From: Oxyruncus cristatus | Lineage: Eukaryota > Chordata > Aves > Passeriformes > Cotingidae | Assembly: GCA_013399855.1 (NCBI GenBank) | Contig: VXAY01002132.1 | Location: forward strand, 1,510,752 to 1,574,751 | Length of the DNA: 64,000 nucleotides | Direction of reading: 5' to 3' | Shown here: piece after piece, positions 51,053-63,543 of the stretch | Position numbering within the stretch: position 1 is the stretch's first letter | Layout of the letters: the number at the start of each line of letters is the position of its first letter | Notes under the pieces: generated by a model | What the model was told of the DNA's origin: nothing | Databases searched by the model: none | What the model saw: only the letters and a program-made list of their open reading frames with translations | Program-made: the position numbers and the translations under genes

Positions 51053-52400
51053 GGTCTATCCTGCTTATATCCTATCTGGGCTCCTCCTGTCGGGGCTCCT
51101 CACGCGGTACCCCAGAGCTGCTCCCTTACAGCGTCCCCTCTTCGTCCCTCACAGCGGCCCCTCAGATGCCTCAGGGCCGCCCTTAGAGTGTCCCCTCTCA
51201 GTCTCGCCTCAGTCCCCCTCAGAGTGGCTCCCCAAGTTGCTCGCCTCGGTCTCTCCTTGCTCCTGTCAGGGCTCCCCCCACAGCTGCCCTCTCATAATGT
51301 CACCTTTCCGCCTCTCCTCAGATGTCTCAGTGTGCTTCTCCGTGTCCCCTCCTCATATCCCCTCAGATATCTCAGAGGCCCCCTCACAGCATCCCCGCTC
51401 ACAGTCTCCACGGTCCCCTCTTCCCTCCTCAGTCCCCGCACAATCAGCCCCACAACCCTCACTCCCAGACGGTTCAACACCCTTGTACAGTGTCTGTTCC
51501 CTCTTAGTCTGCTCTCAGTTCTCTCAGATTCCCTCCCAAATCACTTGCCTTGGTCTCTCCTTGCTCCTGTCAGGGCTCCCCCCTCAGCACCCCTCACGGC
51601 GTCCCCTCTCCACCTCAGCGCCCCTCAAGTATCTCAGTGCCCCCCTCACAGTGTCCCCTCCAAGTCTACCCACAGTCCCTCCTTCCCCTCTCAGTCCCCT
51701 CACAGTCACCCCGAAAATCTCTCATTTCCCCCATGGATGGCTCAATGCCCCCTCAAAATCCCCTTTCTCAGTCTCCTCTCTGTCCCCTTAGAGTGCCTAC
51801 CGCCCCGGTCACTTGCTCAGTCTCTCCTGCTTGCTCTTGTCAGGTGCTCCCCACTCAGCACCCCACAAATGTCCCCTCAGTCTCCCCTCTTCTCAGTGAT
51901 CCCCTCACAGTGTCCTCTCTCCATCTCCCCTCAGATGTCTCAGGGCCCCCCCTCACAGTGTCCCCTTCAAGTCTCCCCACATTCCCCCTTCCCCTCTCAG
52001 TCCCGTCTCACAGTCAACCCCCACAAACTCCCCTCTCAGTCCCACTGCAGATGGATCAACACCCCCTCACAATCCCCCCTCCCAGTCTCTCCTCAGTCCC
52101 ACCATGGACATCCCTTCTCAATGCCTCCCTCACAGCCATACCCCTCACAGCATCTCCTCTGTCACCCCTAGTCCCCCCAGTTTCCCCTCTCAGTCCTCCT
52201 ACAAATGTCCCCTCTTGGCCTCCCCTCACTGCAACTCCCCTCACAGTCTCCTCTCTCAGTTCCCTCTCTCAGTCAGCCCTCTCAGTCCCACCACAAATGC
52301 CCCCTCTCAATGTCCCCTCACAATCTCCCCTGCCATGCTCCCCCCTCAATGCCCCCATTTCCCCCTGTACCCTCAGAGCAGCCCCCCGTGAGGGCAAATC
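51053..52400. repeat. C/T-rich tandem array with higher-order repeat units
   Basis: About 1.3 kb is made of short degenerate words such as CCCCTCAGTCTCCCCTC and CCCTCACAGTGTCCCCTC, each about 15-20 bp. The plus strand is strongly pyrimidine-rich. A second level is visible. GGTCTCTCCTTGCTCCTGTC or close variants occur at 51053 (diverged), 51248, 51552 and 51819, which are 195, 304 and 267 bp apart. A second landmark, GACGGTTCAACAC, GATGGCTCAATGC or GATGGATCAACAC, occurs at 51468, 51736 and 52050, which are 268 and 314 bp apart. Macro-units therefore look duplicated and then diverged. The array borders the CREBBP CpG island. Long open frames across it result from the shortage of stop words in C/T-rich DNA. 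Confidence 0.8.
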
Positions 52401-53357
52401 TTCAGTGGGAGCTGACCCACTCTCACAACAAACCCAGCCTCACTTCACAAACACCTTATGCTCTGTCTAGACAGACTTCCCCAGCCCAAAACAGGTTTAG
52501 AAGACTGGTGCTCATATACTTCCATGGATTTCCATACTGGTTCCCAACCTGAGAAGCAGGTCGTATAAGCCCTGGTGACGTGTATGGCAGCAGAGCTACT
52601 TTTACCCAAACTGGTTGCTTGGGGCTGTTTTCATCGCCTTCATGTCAGAATGTCCTCGAAGTGCAGCCTCAATGGGAGGAGAGGCTGGAGAAGGGCACTG
52701 AGACAATTCCGAGGGTATGCTGATGAGCTACATAAGCTGAGGTGGATTCATTAGCAATAACGTATTGGTTTAAAGGAGATCCATAATGATATCTTCTTTT
52801 GCAAAGGGTAAGTCTGCCTTTTGTTTACTGCAAAACTGGAATTCATTACATTCACTTCCACATTTACATGCATTTCATTATATTTACTTGCAAATTCTGT
52901 ATTTATTTACATGGTGCCTGTCCTTGCTCAGGTCTGGCTGTAATCTCGTGGAGGTCTCTTACAGGCCTCTGCTTCTATCACTGTATTACTCATTAGTTAC
53001 CCAAGAAAGGGCTCCCTGGTGCTGCCTGCTTTAATTTCCTTCAAAACCAGTAAGTCCCCATCTGTTTCAGGATGTCTCAGTGTGGGACAGGGTTCAGTGT
53101 CTCACAGTAGCTCCAGACACGAGAGCAACAGCTCTTGTCCAGCAGTGTTTTACTGTGATAGAAGGCATTTATCCCAGTTTGGGTTAAGGGAAAATATTTT
53201 GCTGTTGGAGGTGAGGGGTGGGAATCAGGTCAGCTGTCAGGCACAGCTGAGGACAGCAGTGCCCTTTGCTGGCTGCTGCTTTGACTTTTTAACAAGTTTG
53301 GATAGTGTATTTTGAACTGCAGCTTGGATCACTCCTTGTGTTTGCCTTTTCCTTTAC

Positions 53358-53466
53358 AACCTGGGCAACCTGGAGTTGTGAAAACTGTCCCTGCCCCGGG
53401 CAGGAGGGTGGAATGACATGGGCCTTAAGGTCCCTCCAACCCAAACCAGTCTGTGATTCTATGATA
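53358..53466 (+). mobile_element. CR1 LINE 3' fragment
   Basis: This is a CR1 3' end in plus orientation: GGGCAACCTGGAGTTGTG, CTGCCCCGGGCAGGAGGG, GGTCCCTCCAACCCAAACCA, ending GTGATTCTATGATAA. The terminal repeat is well preserved. Confidence 0.88.
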
Positions 53467-55227
53467 ACATCACTTGTGGATTTGCTGGAGCAGCTGACAC
53501 CAGCAGCCCCCATAGCACTTAGCTCCCCCTGATGACCCCCTTCCCTGCTGCTGCTCTAACTCTGCAGCTCTGGCACGAAGTCGGGATGGAGATTTACCGC
53601 TGCGGACAGATCCTGAGTGGTCCCGCAGCTACCTCCTGGCTCCAGGAGGTTCATGCTTCCTGGTGCTGGGCAATCAATGTCACACCAGCACTGTGACTGA
53701 TCACACAGCCACCGAGCAAGGGACTCTGGCAGCCCCACCGCTTTGACGGGAGCTGCTGTGTTGGTGCCTGAGAGAAAAATGCCACGTACTCAGCATTGGG
53801 AACGCGGAGCAGACCCGAGGAGCAGACATGGAGGGTGTGGTTTCTCTTCCATTAGTTGTGAGAACTCCATCTTTACAGCAAGTGCCAGGCTTAACATGTT
53901 GGGGAAATCAGAGTGGGGCTGTGAGTCCCAGGAACAGAGTGGAAGGGCAACGAGGTGCTTTGGAGAGGGGGAATCCTTTACCCCAGGCAGTGGGGGCAGA
54001 GGAGGAGGATCCTCTTGCTGCTGGGTCCTGCAGCTTCTCCCATGGCATAATGTCCCTTCAGGATGGCCTCAACTGCCCCCTGCCATGAGACCCGAACAGC
54101 ACTGGGTTGATGGCAAGAGGGAGAGGAAGACTTTGCCTGTTATCCACTGCCCCTGGAAACAGGGCTATGATTAAATGCCCCAAAACCCTAGGAGTTCTGC
54201 AGTGCCCAGGGTACCATAGCCATCTGGTATCAGTATTGCGGGAGTCAGATGGCCTCAGCCGCTGGTAAATGCTGAACATGGAATGAGCTCAAACAGAGTA
54301 GGAGGATTTTGTGAAAAGACACTCTTTGAAAGACACTATGTAACAAGCACACCAGGATTCCCAGTCTGGACCCCAGCACAGGGCTCCCTGCTGCCCCAGC
54401 TGATGGCTAAGCCCTTGCCTGGGTTCCTGTGGCCTTCCTCCACGGTGCTCAGGAGGCAGGGTGAAGCAGGTGCTTAATGGATAACTTCTTTGTTCAGGGA
54501 CTAGTTCCAAGAGAAATTGCATAATAAAATCTGCACTGCTGCAGCCCATCACCAGACTTCCTGTCTCCAGAACTAAGCTGCTTAAAGACACAGTTCCAGA
54601 GATCCTACCTTCCTTCCCCACCCAAAATATGGAAGTATCATTTCTATGGCTTGTGACCTCAAAACCTTACAGCCAAACAATTAGCAGTGTTTGAATAACT
54701 TCTGAGGAGCTCTGCCCTGTAACTTGTAGTCACTGTGGCATCATCAGAGCAGTTCTCAATGGGAATGGGAATCTGTTTTTCCTGGTAATGTTATGCCTCA
54801 GCACCTGGATGCATTACCATCCTCGTGTGCTGCCAACGCTGTCCCAGGGAAAGGAGAAGCCCAGAGCCTGTTGCCTCCTCTCCCCTTGGCCGCTGCAGAA
54901 GGTGCTGCCTATTCTTTCTCCAAGCACGTCTGGTTACACACACCCTGCGCTCATGGGGTTGTGGAGCAACTTTCTGTGAAATAGCTGTTGTTTCTGGCTT
55001 CTGATTTTCATTGTATGTGTGAATTCCATGGTGCTCAGGAAGTGATGGTTCCTGTTCCCTCCTGGCAGCTCAGAGCAGTGGCATGTCAGCATCTTCAAAC
55101 CTGGGGAAGTGGGTGACTCCTTGTCCCCTGAAAGGTGTCTCCAGACTCCTCCTCACCTAGTTCTGCCCTCTGCTCTTCCCACCATGACAGAACAGAGACA
55201 AGACCAGTACCTTGCAGTACCGGAAGG

Positions 55228-55537
55228 GAACTTATGGGAAAGATGGCGCAGGACTATTTACAGAAGGATGTAGTGACAGGACAAGATGGAATGGGTTCAA
55301 ACTGAAGGACAGTGGGTTTAGGCATTAGGAAAAAATTCTTCCCTGTGAGGGTGGGGAGGCCCTGGCACAGGTTGCCCAGAGAAGCTGTGGCTGCCCCAGC
55401 CCTGGAAGTGTCCAAGGCCAGGTTGGACGGGGCTTGGAGCAACATGGGATAGTGGAAGGTGTCCCTGCCCATGGCAGGGGGCTGGAACAAGATGATCTTT
55501 AACGTCCTTTCTAATCCAAATCATTCTATGATTCTAG
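55228..55537 (+). mobile_element. CR1 LINE 3' fragment
   Basis: This CR1 in plus orientation runs from about AGTGACAGGACAAGATGGAA through AAATTCTTCCCTGTGAGGGT and GAAGCTGTGGCTGCCCCAGC to the intact tail ATTCTATGATTCTAGGA. It is 5'-truncated. A minus-strand frame across it is not a gene. Confidence 0.93.
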
Positions 55538-56443
55538 GATCAGGGGCTCAGCATGTTTGACCACACTAAGCACTGCTCCTTTGAATCTAAGGCCATCTTA
55601 CCATCTATTAACTCACTTGGACACATTGCATATGTCTTTTGTGGAAGTAATTCATTACTTTAAATCTCAAAGTTCAGGGTTTTTTCTCTCTCTGTATATA
55701 GCTTTCATTTTTTTACTGGTAGCAGCGCTCACAGCAATGCAGCGACTTCGATGTAAGCGTCTGGGATGACATTTGGAAACGCCCTCCCTGTGTTCTGGCT
55801 GACAGTCCTTATTTTTTGCTGCAGCAAAATCTGGTGTTCCCAAGAAAACTCTACCCAAGCTCATAGTCTCACTGCCATCCTGTGAGCAAAACTCTGCTGA
55901 GCCACTGCAAAGTCAGGCCATGGGGACATTGGTGGCATTTCTCCCTGCTTTCCCATTGTTGTGGCTGGTAGAGGCAGTTACAACAGTACATCTCTGCAGC
56001 TCCTCCTGCTCCATTCAGCATTGCCTGTACCTCTGCCTCTCCTCTTCTTGGTATCAGTCATGGCTTCAGTGCAAGGCTTTGGTGATCTCTAGAAGCTTCA
56101 TTCCTGGGAAGTTCTCCATGCCTTGTCAATGTTAACCTTGGCTCCCCCACCAACCTTTAACCTTTTGCTGTGGGTTCAATTCTTAAAAAACCTTATTTCT
56201 CATCAGAGACTCTGTTGAACTCCCAGAGTCACGCAGAGAACAACTCCAAGCTCTTTTCGCAGTGTCAGCTTCTCTCCATCACCTGGGTTAAAAGCCAACT
56301 GTGAAATCTTTTGGATTTAGATGGCAGACAGGTCCCTCACCTTCTGTGTTAGGCTCCAAGGGTTAACTCTGCCCAAGTTCTTGGAGAAAGGTGGAGCCTC
56401 AGAGGTGGCTACCCCGTCCTTGCTCAGGCACTGCTACGTGCTA

Positions 56444-56534
56444 TCACAGAATCATGGAATGGTTTGGGTTGGAAGGGACTGTAAAGCTCATCCAGTTCCA
56501 CCCCCTGCCACGGGCAGGGACACCTTCCGCTATC
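56444..56534 (-). mobile_element. CR1 LINE (older copy), 3' part, left of a nested insertion
   Basis: TCACAGAATCATGGAATGGT, followed by TTGGGTTGGAAGGGACTGTA and GGGACACCTTCCGCTATC, is the tail of a CR1 in minus orientation. It stops abruptly at 56534 and resumes at 57191 with CCCAGGTTGCTCC. Together these positions give the order expected of one uninterrupted CR1. Confidence 0.88.
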
Positions 56535-57190
56535 TGAACATGCTGAACACCAGCTGAACATGAGCCAGCAGTGTGCTCAGGTGGCCAAGAAGGCCAATGG
56601 CATCCTGGCCTGGATCAGGAACAGTGTGGCAGCAGGACCAGAAAAGTGATTTTGCCCCTGGACTCAGCACTGGTGAGGCCACCCCTGGAGTGCTGTGTCC
56701 AGTTCTGGGCCCCTCAGTGCAGGAAGGACATGGAGGGGCTGGAGCAGGTCCAGAGAAGAGCAACCAGGCTGGGGAAGGGACTGGAGCACAAGTGCTGTGA
56801 GGAGAGGCTGAGGGAGCTGGGGTTGTTCAGCCTGGAGAAGAGAAGGCTCAGGGGAGACCTCATCGCTCTCTACAACTCCCTGACAGGGATTGTAGCCAGG
56901 GAGGGGTTGGTCTCTTCTCCCAGGAACCAGCAGTAGGACAAGAGGGCTCGGCCTTAAGCTGTGCCAGGGGAGGTTTAGGTTGGATATCAGAAAGAAATTC
57001 TTTCCAGAGAGGGGAATCAGCCATTGGAATGGGCTGCCCAGGGAAGTGGGGGATTCTCCATCCCTGGAGGTTTTCGAGATGAGGCTGGATGTGGCACTCA
57101 GTGCCATAGTCTGGGAACCGCAGTGGTGTTGGATCAAGGGGTGGACTTGATGATCTCAGAGGTCCTTTCCAACCCGTCTGATTCTATGAT
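56535..57190 (+). mobile_element. CR1 LINE (younger copy) nested inside an older CR1
   Basis: This is a 656-bp CR1 3' end in plus orientation, the longest in the window. It includes the conserved ORF2 end (GCCAAGAAGGCCAATGGCAT, TCCAGTTCTGGGCCCCTCAG, CTCATCGCTCTCTACAACTC), the 3' UTR (GGGGAGGTTTAGGTTGGATA) and the tail CTGATTCTATGAT, ending exactly where the interrupted minus-strand CR1 resumes. It has stops and is 5'-truncated. No target-site duplication is evident, as is usual for CR1. Confidence 0.92.
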
Positions 57191-57297
57191 CCCAGGTTGC
57201 TCCAAGCCCTGTCCAACATGGCTTTGGACATTTCCAGGGATGGGGCAGCCACATCTTCTCTGGGCAACCTGTGCCAGGGAAGGATTCCTTCTTGAGG
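57191..57297 (-). mobile_element. CR1 LINE (older copy), continuation right of the nested insertion
   Basis: CCCAGGTTGCTCCAAGCCCT, followed by GATGGGGCAGCCACATCTTC and GGCAACCTGTGCCAGGGAAG, continues the minus-strand CR1 cut at 56534. It ends near CTTCTTGAG. Confidence 0.88.
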
Positions 57298-58338
57298 ATT
57301 GCGCGCTCCTCCCATGGAGGAAAGGGCCCCCAGCGGTGGCCAGGAAGCCCTTCTGGAAAACTGTCCTGCTGAACCAGTTCCAATTTGTATGCAATTCTTC
57401 AATATTCATCAGGGCAGGGAGCACACTGAGTTGGGCTGACAGGGGGAATACATTAACTGCCGCTTTGTGCCTCCACCCTCTCTCTTCCTCCACCACCAGC
57501 ATCCTTTCCTTGTTTTGGGCAAAAAAAGGGCAACTTCCACAGGAGTTCAGAGCTCAGTGCTGTCTGTTTTCGGACCAGTGGAAAGTGGGACCTGGCCCAG
57601 CCCCACATTGCCCCACAAGTCCGATGATGATGGCTCTTTTCCCCCTTTTTCTAGCAGATATCAAGGTTGTGGAAAACTACTTTATTCAGGTGGGAAACTC
57701 TGGAGTATTCAGGGATTCAGTGAGTATTCAGAAACCCCCTGAGGTTTTAGCTTCTGGAATTCAGAAAGCACTGAAACCTTCTGATTTATTAATTGATAAA
57801 GAAAACACTAAATTTCCATGCTGTGTGAGCAAAGTTTTAAAAACAGCTTTTACCTCTGAAACTGAGAAAATGAAAGAAGTAAGAAAAGGACAAAGTGACC
57901 AAAATACATCAATCCACCAACCTTCCCCTCACTGAATTTTTCACATCAGTTTGATTCAAACCAAATTCCTTATTTTTTCTTGTTCTGGCAACAACCAGTT
58001 CAAAGGCTCCACTGTTTCTCCAGCCCTGGGGTTCTCTCAGAGAGCTCCTTGGGTATGGTCTTGCTCTCATGCATCCTGCTGGATGCATCTTGCATCCCTC
58101 CTGTCACCTTGTTTCAGCTGCCTGAAATCATATCTGGAATCTCCTGGGTGCCCAGCATAGAGCCAGACCCAAACTCTTCCTGGTGGTCAAATCCAGGGTT
58201 TCTGCCATCACAGCACGAGAGCTTTAGCTGCAAAACATTTTTTTCAGCAGAAATCACCTTTCTCCGTAAGTTTGCACAGTGCCTAAATAGTGGGCTCAGG
58301 TGAAAGTAGAAACAATTACTGTCATTATATCTTCTAGC

Positions 58339-58528
58339 TCATAGAATCATGGAATCACAGGCTGGTTTGGGTTGGAAGGTAACTTAAAGCTCATCTCATT
58401 CGACTCCGTGCTCATTCCACCCCATTCCACTAGACCAGGTTGCTCCAAGCCCCCAGTCCAACATGACCTTGAACCCTTCCAGGGATGGGGCAGCCACTGC
58501 TTCTCTGGGCAACCTGTTCAGGTTAAGG
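58339..58528 (-). mobile_element. CR1 LINE 3' fragment
   Basis: This CR1 in minus orientation begins with the terminal repeat TCATAGAATCATGGAATCAC, then GGTTTGGGTTGGAAGGTAAC and ATGGGGCAGCCACTGCTTCT, and ends at GGCAACCTGTTCAGG. Confidence 0.9.
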
Positions 58529-60010
58529 GGATCAGAGCAGGGCAGCAAAGTGGCTGTGGTGGTGGTAATAATCATCACAGGAAAAACTGGGATCATTTCC
58601 ACTGGAAAACCTGTGTGAGAATGACTCCAGTGAGGTGCTCGACTCTGTTGTTTCAAGGTTATCAAAGAAATGATCACCCTCCCAGCTGTGATGTCCCATT
58701 CTGTGACATTAATGGCAGGGAAATTTAAAGCCGAAGGAATGTCTTGGCACAGTATGCAATTTGCCTGGGGAAATTAGTTTCAAAAAGGATCAGAAAGTTA
58801 AATACTACTGCTGAGCTTAAACAAGGGTGAATAATTTTATAGCCAAAATAATATTTTTCTACGATAAATTATGTAGAAGGCGAGAGTAATAAAATGTCAT
58901 GCTCCAGGGTATAAAACAATCCCTGTAAAGGTCAGGAAGCTCTTTTAACGTACCTGCACATCCCTCCAGATGCATTTTAATTTGTTTGGATTTTGTGTCC
59001 TTGATTGGACATGATACTTGTCTCGCCTGAAGTTCCTCGTGACCAAACACCTTGTTGGGTGGACAGAGAAAACTTCCCCAGCTCTCCCAGGATATTGCTC
59101 CATCCTTTTAAGCACGAGGCAGAAGATTGTTACGCATATCACTCCTGTCCCATTCCTGCAAGACTTGACATTGGTGGCATCTCATCCTCTGACTCCACAA
59201 TTCTGCTGTTACAACACTGCCTCTGATTATACGAGGATTAACTTTTCAGCCCAAGCTGTCCACCCTGGGCATGATGATTAATTCCTGCAAAGTGGAGTTC
59301 AACCGTTTGGCTGTTGATGTTCTCTGTGCTTTGGTATTGGATCATCCACAGCACATCTCTTGCTTTTCTTCCTGCCGCACACCAGCCATTAAAGCTTATC
59401 CCAGCCTTGTGCTTAGCAGGGCAGTGGAGCCAGAGCAGCTCCGAATTGCCCAGCCTGGAGGTCCCATCATTGTCATCCTGGAGTGGGGCTTGACAAACTG
59501 CTGCAGCTCATCTCAGTCCCCCAGCTCCTCCACAATCCAGGGTACTACTAAATATCCATCCACGTACTATTAAATACATGGATGTATTAATAGTACAAGC
59601 GATAAGTTTGGCCTCCCAATCAGGTCAGCTCCACTCTCCGAGGCCCAAGCCCACATCTCCCTGCTTACCTGAAGGCTTCTCAGCTGCCTGCCAGGTTGCT
59701 CTACACATGACAATATTTGGTGCTCATTCAGGGCAATTTACTGGGCTGGTTTGAATATGAGAGCTCTGAAATTTATTTCACACTTGTGAAACAAACCCAG
59801 ACCCAACCTCTTCACAGCGGCTGTCAGTGATCCCGCAAAGCCTGTGTGGAATTTGCTTGTGAGCTCTGTACAGTTACCCTCTGGGAGAGAGAAAATAGGG
59901 GAGAATTCAAGCTAGGAAAGGCAATTTATATTATTAAAGAGTTAAAGCAAGGACAGAGCTGTTACCTCAAACCTAAAAGCAGCCAAAGACTTTGTAAAAT
60001 ACAGGATTTT

Positions 60011-60345
60011 CATAGAATCATAGACTGGGTTGGGTTGGAAGAGACTGTAAAGCTCATCCAGTTCCACCCCCTGCCATGGGCAGGGACACCTTTTACTAGC
60101 TCAGGTTGCTCCAGGCCCTGTCCAACCTGGCCTTGGACATTTCCAGGGATGGGGCAGCCACAGCTTTTCTGGGCAACCTGTGCCAGGGCCTCCCCACCCT
60201 CACAGCCAAGAATTCCTTCCCAATATCCCAGCTAACCCTGCTCTGTGTCAGTGGGAGGCCATTCCCCCTCGTCCTGTTGTGCCAGGCCCCTGTCCCAAGT
60301 CCCTCTCCAGCTCTCTGGAGCCCCTTTAAGCACTGGAAGGTGCAG
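60011..60345 (-). mobile_element. CR1 LINE 3' fragment
   Basis: This CR1 in minus orientation runs from CATAGAATCATAGACTGGGT through CCAGTTCCACCCCCTGCCAT and CTGTGCCAGGGCCTCCCCAC to CTGGAGCCCCTTTAAGCACT. It is one of the better preserved copies and is 5'-truncated. Confidence 0.93.
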
Positions 60346-63300
60346 AATACAGACCATCTGAGACATCTGCAAAGAGGTACCAGTAACCACTGCAGTCGTG
60401 CCATGGCCCTGGTCTCCCCCCAGTCTTCGACTGGAAATGCCCAGAATGATCTTCGCCTCTTCCAGAGCAATGGCAGCTCCCATCTCCTTCTCCACCTCTC
60501 CTGAGCAAGCAGTGACCCTCTTCACCTGCACGCCAGCACGAGTTCCACTGTGACACTGCGACATCTTCATAGCTTTGGTTATGGATCTGCATCATCGGTT
60601 GTGCCCAAACCAACCCAAATACATCCCAAAACTCTCTGGCTTTGTATTCTGCTGCAGTTTAAGTTCAGTTAAAGCCATTAGGTCATTTTTTTCTATATTT
60701 TTGAGTGCCACAAGTCAGTGCATTTCAGGTGAACATGGAGCCCTGTCACTCAGGTCAGATTAAAGACTCAAGAGAGCAGAGCTACAGTCCGACGAGATGG
60801 GAAGCCATGAGGTGCCAGCACAGCCCCAGCACTGCCAGGGAGGGTTTCAAAGTTCACAGCACCAGCCTGGTGCTCCAGCCTGAAGGAAGGGGGACAACCC
60901 AGGCACCCCAAACCCCCTCTCTCCCCAACTGGCACAGGGCACCAAGCTCGCAGACCGAGCAATCTCACAGTACTTGGGCAAGGCAAGAGATCCTCGTGGC
61001 CTCACCTCCCAGCTCCCACTTGCAGGCTGAGCCCTTCCTCCCAGACACTGAATTAAAGACGTGCAGTTGAAAACGAGCTAATTTTGCTTTAAAGGCTGCG
61101 AGCCCTGGCGCGGGCACCGCGCCCCTCGCCCGCTGTCACAGTGCACAGAGACTGTCACTGCGAGGGAGCTGCGCCTCATTTCAAGGTTGAATTTGTCCAG
61201 GTTCAGTCCCTGGGACATTTACCTCCCTGGAAATCATTTGGGGATTCTGTAGACCATTATAGCAAAGCTGTCACTTCCCTTGATCAGATGTCCAGACAGG
61301 AGCTTGGTTTTTAACACTCTGATGTCCCCACACACCCCCTTCTTTGTACAGTCTATTGTTTTGGGGTTTTTATAAACATCAAAGAAAACGTATTTTATTT
61401 TCAGGCTTTTCTGTGCAACTGCAAGGACCAGATACTCTTCCTAAATGACAAGAGCTGAGAATCTTGTGCCCTTGCGTGACCGCAATGATTTTTAAAAACT
61501 CCTTTAACTAAACCACTGCCCAGATTTTACCAAAGATGTGCGAGGCTGATGTACGTGCGGGCTGCTGACACCCAGCGCAGAACACGCGAGCTCCAAAGCA
61601 CCTCAAATTATCTCCTGTTGGCTTTTGAAGATACGTCTCCACCCTCCATTCAGAATGACAACTTTTGGCAACAACAAGAAAACAGAAATGACAGATGGTA
61701 ACAAAATCTGGTACACAAACATGACAGTAGGCAGTATAATGAACATTTCACCCACTCCTTCATTTATGCTAATCAGCGCTTTTGAGCAACCGGAATTGTT
61801 CTGCCAGACAGCCGCGGATCTGAGGCACAGCAGAGCAAATCTCAGAGGGCCGCTAACCTGAAACCAGGGTAAAACCTACCAGGTGACTCGTTGTGAATGA
61901 AATTAAAGCATCACTGAACTCCAGCCTGCTCTGACGGACACTGAAAAATCCCCCTGCTCCTAAAAGGCACATCGACCTCTCCTCCTGCCTGAAATTCCTG
62001 CCCTGAAAACACCACGTCCACAAAGCAGAGGCAGTCCAGTTTTCCTGCTACCCAAAGCTCCAACAAAACTCAGAGGAACCAGCAAAACCGGGAACTAGAA
62101 GCCTCGCAGTCAGTACATACTGTGATAACAAAACGTATTTGTCATGGTGACAAAAAATTGCCTTTAAAAAGCCCTTTTTTCCCAGATTCAGCTCCCTGGG
62201 ATGGACTCTGTCCCCATGGGAGAATGGTTACCCTTCCCTTTGAAGCCCACTTATCTCACGCTGATATTCTCGGTGGAAGGTGCTATGTCACCCACAGACC
62301 TCCTTTTATTTCCTATAAAAATGTAAATCAGCCTATTTTTTTTCCCCAACAACCTTATGTAATGAGCAGTGTCCTCGCTCAATCATTTTGAAGACGTACT
62401 TTAGCCTCTATTTTATGCAGGAATCTGTTAAGACCGAAACCATTCCTCTCCTCTCTTCCTGATATTTCAGTGCTTGCAATAGATAGAGTTGATGCAAAGC
62501 TCTATCGCTGTTCCTGGGGTGGGCAGGACCTGAAGACATCCCAGAGAGCAACAGCAACACCCTTATAATCTCCTGAGGGTATAAAATAATTCTTCCCATA
62601 AATAAATTGCCAGTGCTTTCAGGAAAAAAGGGGCAACCTTGAGCAATTGGCCTCAGAGATGGTTGGGATGTGTAATCGTACAAAACTGTGTATGTTTGTA
62701 ATTATAAATGAGGTCCTCTGTGACAAACATTTCCAGACACTGCCCTTTGTAGGTCCCAATTTTCCTTTGCCTACAGTGCTGTCAAACATAACCCATGGCA
62801 GGTGAAATATTCTCTTCTGGGGACAGAATCACAGTGAAAACTTGAGACAAAAAGAGCAAATTTTGGCCAAAACATTTCAATTGCTTTCGAGGTGAAAAGC
62901 CCCACTAAATGGTCCTGGTGCATTTCCAGTAACCAGGTCTGTGCTCAGCCCCAGGAGAAGGGGCTGGAGATAATTTTTATGTCAGCAGTTCATCTGATTA
63001 TAGAATCATAGATCTCCCATTTTACTCATGAAGATCCACCCAGACTTCTCTGACATAGGGAAAACTTTGCTTTTACTGCCTTTTTTCTTATTCCTTTGTC
63101 ATTTCCTGCACTGCGTGAAGCATCCTGACCTGTTTAGTTGTTCCTTGGGTGGAAACTGCTCCATTTCTTTAATTATCCTTGTTGCCTTCCTCCTTCTCTT
63201 CTGGCCCTTCTGTGTAAAGCCACATATCAGTTTCGAGTCAAGGGAATCTCAACAGTCGGAACAGCAGCCCACCATGGATGGAGGCACGGCAGAGCAGGGC

Positions 63301-63543
63301 TTCAGTCTCAATCACTCCTAAAAATAATGCCCCAACCAACTCCCAGACTTGAAATGCTGAAGCAGTGACCAGCAGGGCTGGGGCCTTCCAGAGGCCCTCC
63401 CACCACAGAACCTGGGTGCTCTGCGGTGCCAGCAGCAAGTGCAGCTCTGCTGTCTTTAGGTGTGAGTGTCTTGTGTAAGGACCAGCAGCTCAGCCCCCGC
63501 ATCAGGACTGACACTGCTCACATTCAGCAGCCCTGTCCTGAAA

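Larger units (their letters stand above)
49720..51060. promoter_or_regulatory. CREBBP: CpG island at the CREBBP promoter (interrupted by a gap)
   Basis: CpG density and GC content rise sharply from about 49.72 kb and stay high to about 51.06 kb, apart from the N run. The island covers exon 1, the start of intron 1 and the upstream flank. A CpG-island promoter without an evident TATA box fits a housekeeping co-activator. Runs such as GCCCCGGCGGGGGGGG near 50020-50040 and the C-runs at the gap edges are G-quadruplex-prone. No individual factor site is called, because the central part is missing. Confidence 0.8.

Noticed and set aside
50021..52171. Very long plus-strand open frame (about 700 codons) across the gap and C/T-rich array
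   Set aside because: A third of it is unknown bases and the rest is C/T-rich low complexity that lacks stop words in several frames at once. No domain or family resemblance.
57024..57935. Open frame of 303 codons on the plus strand
   Set aside because: It begins inside the nested CR1 and crosses the older CR1 in reverse before entering unique DNA. No start context, domain or splice evidence; best read as chance.
62996..63016. TATAGAATCATAGATCT resembling a CR1 terminal repeat
   Set aside because: Only about 15 bp match and the neighbouring sequence is not CR1.
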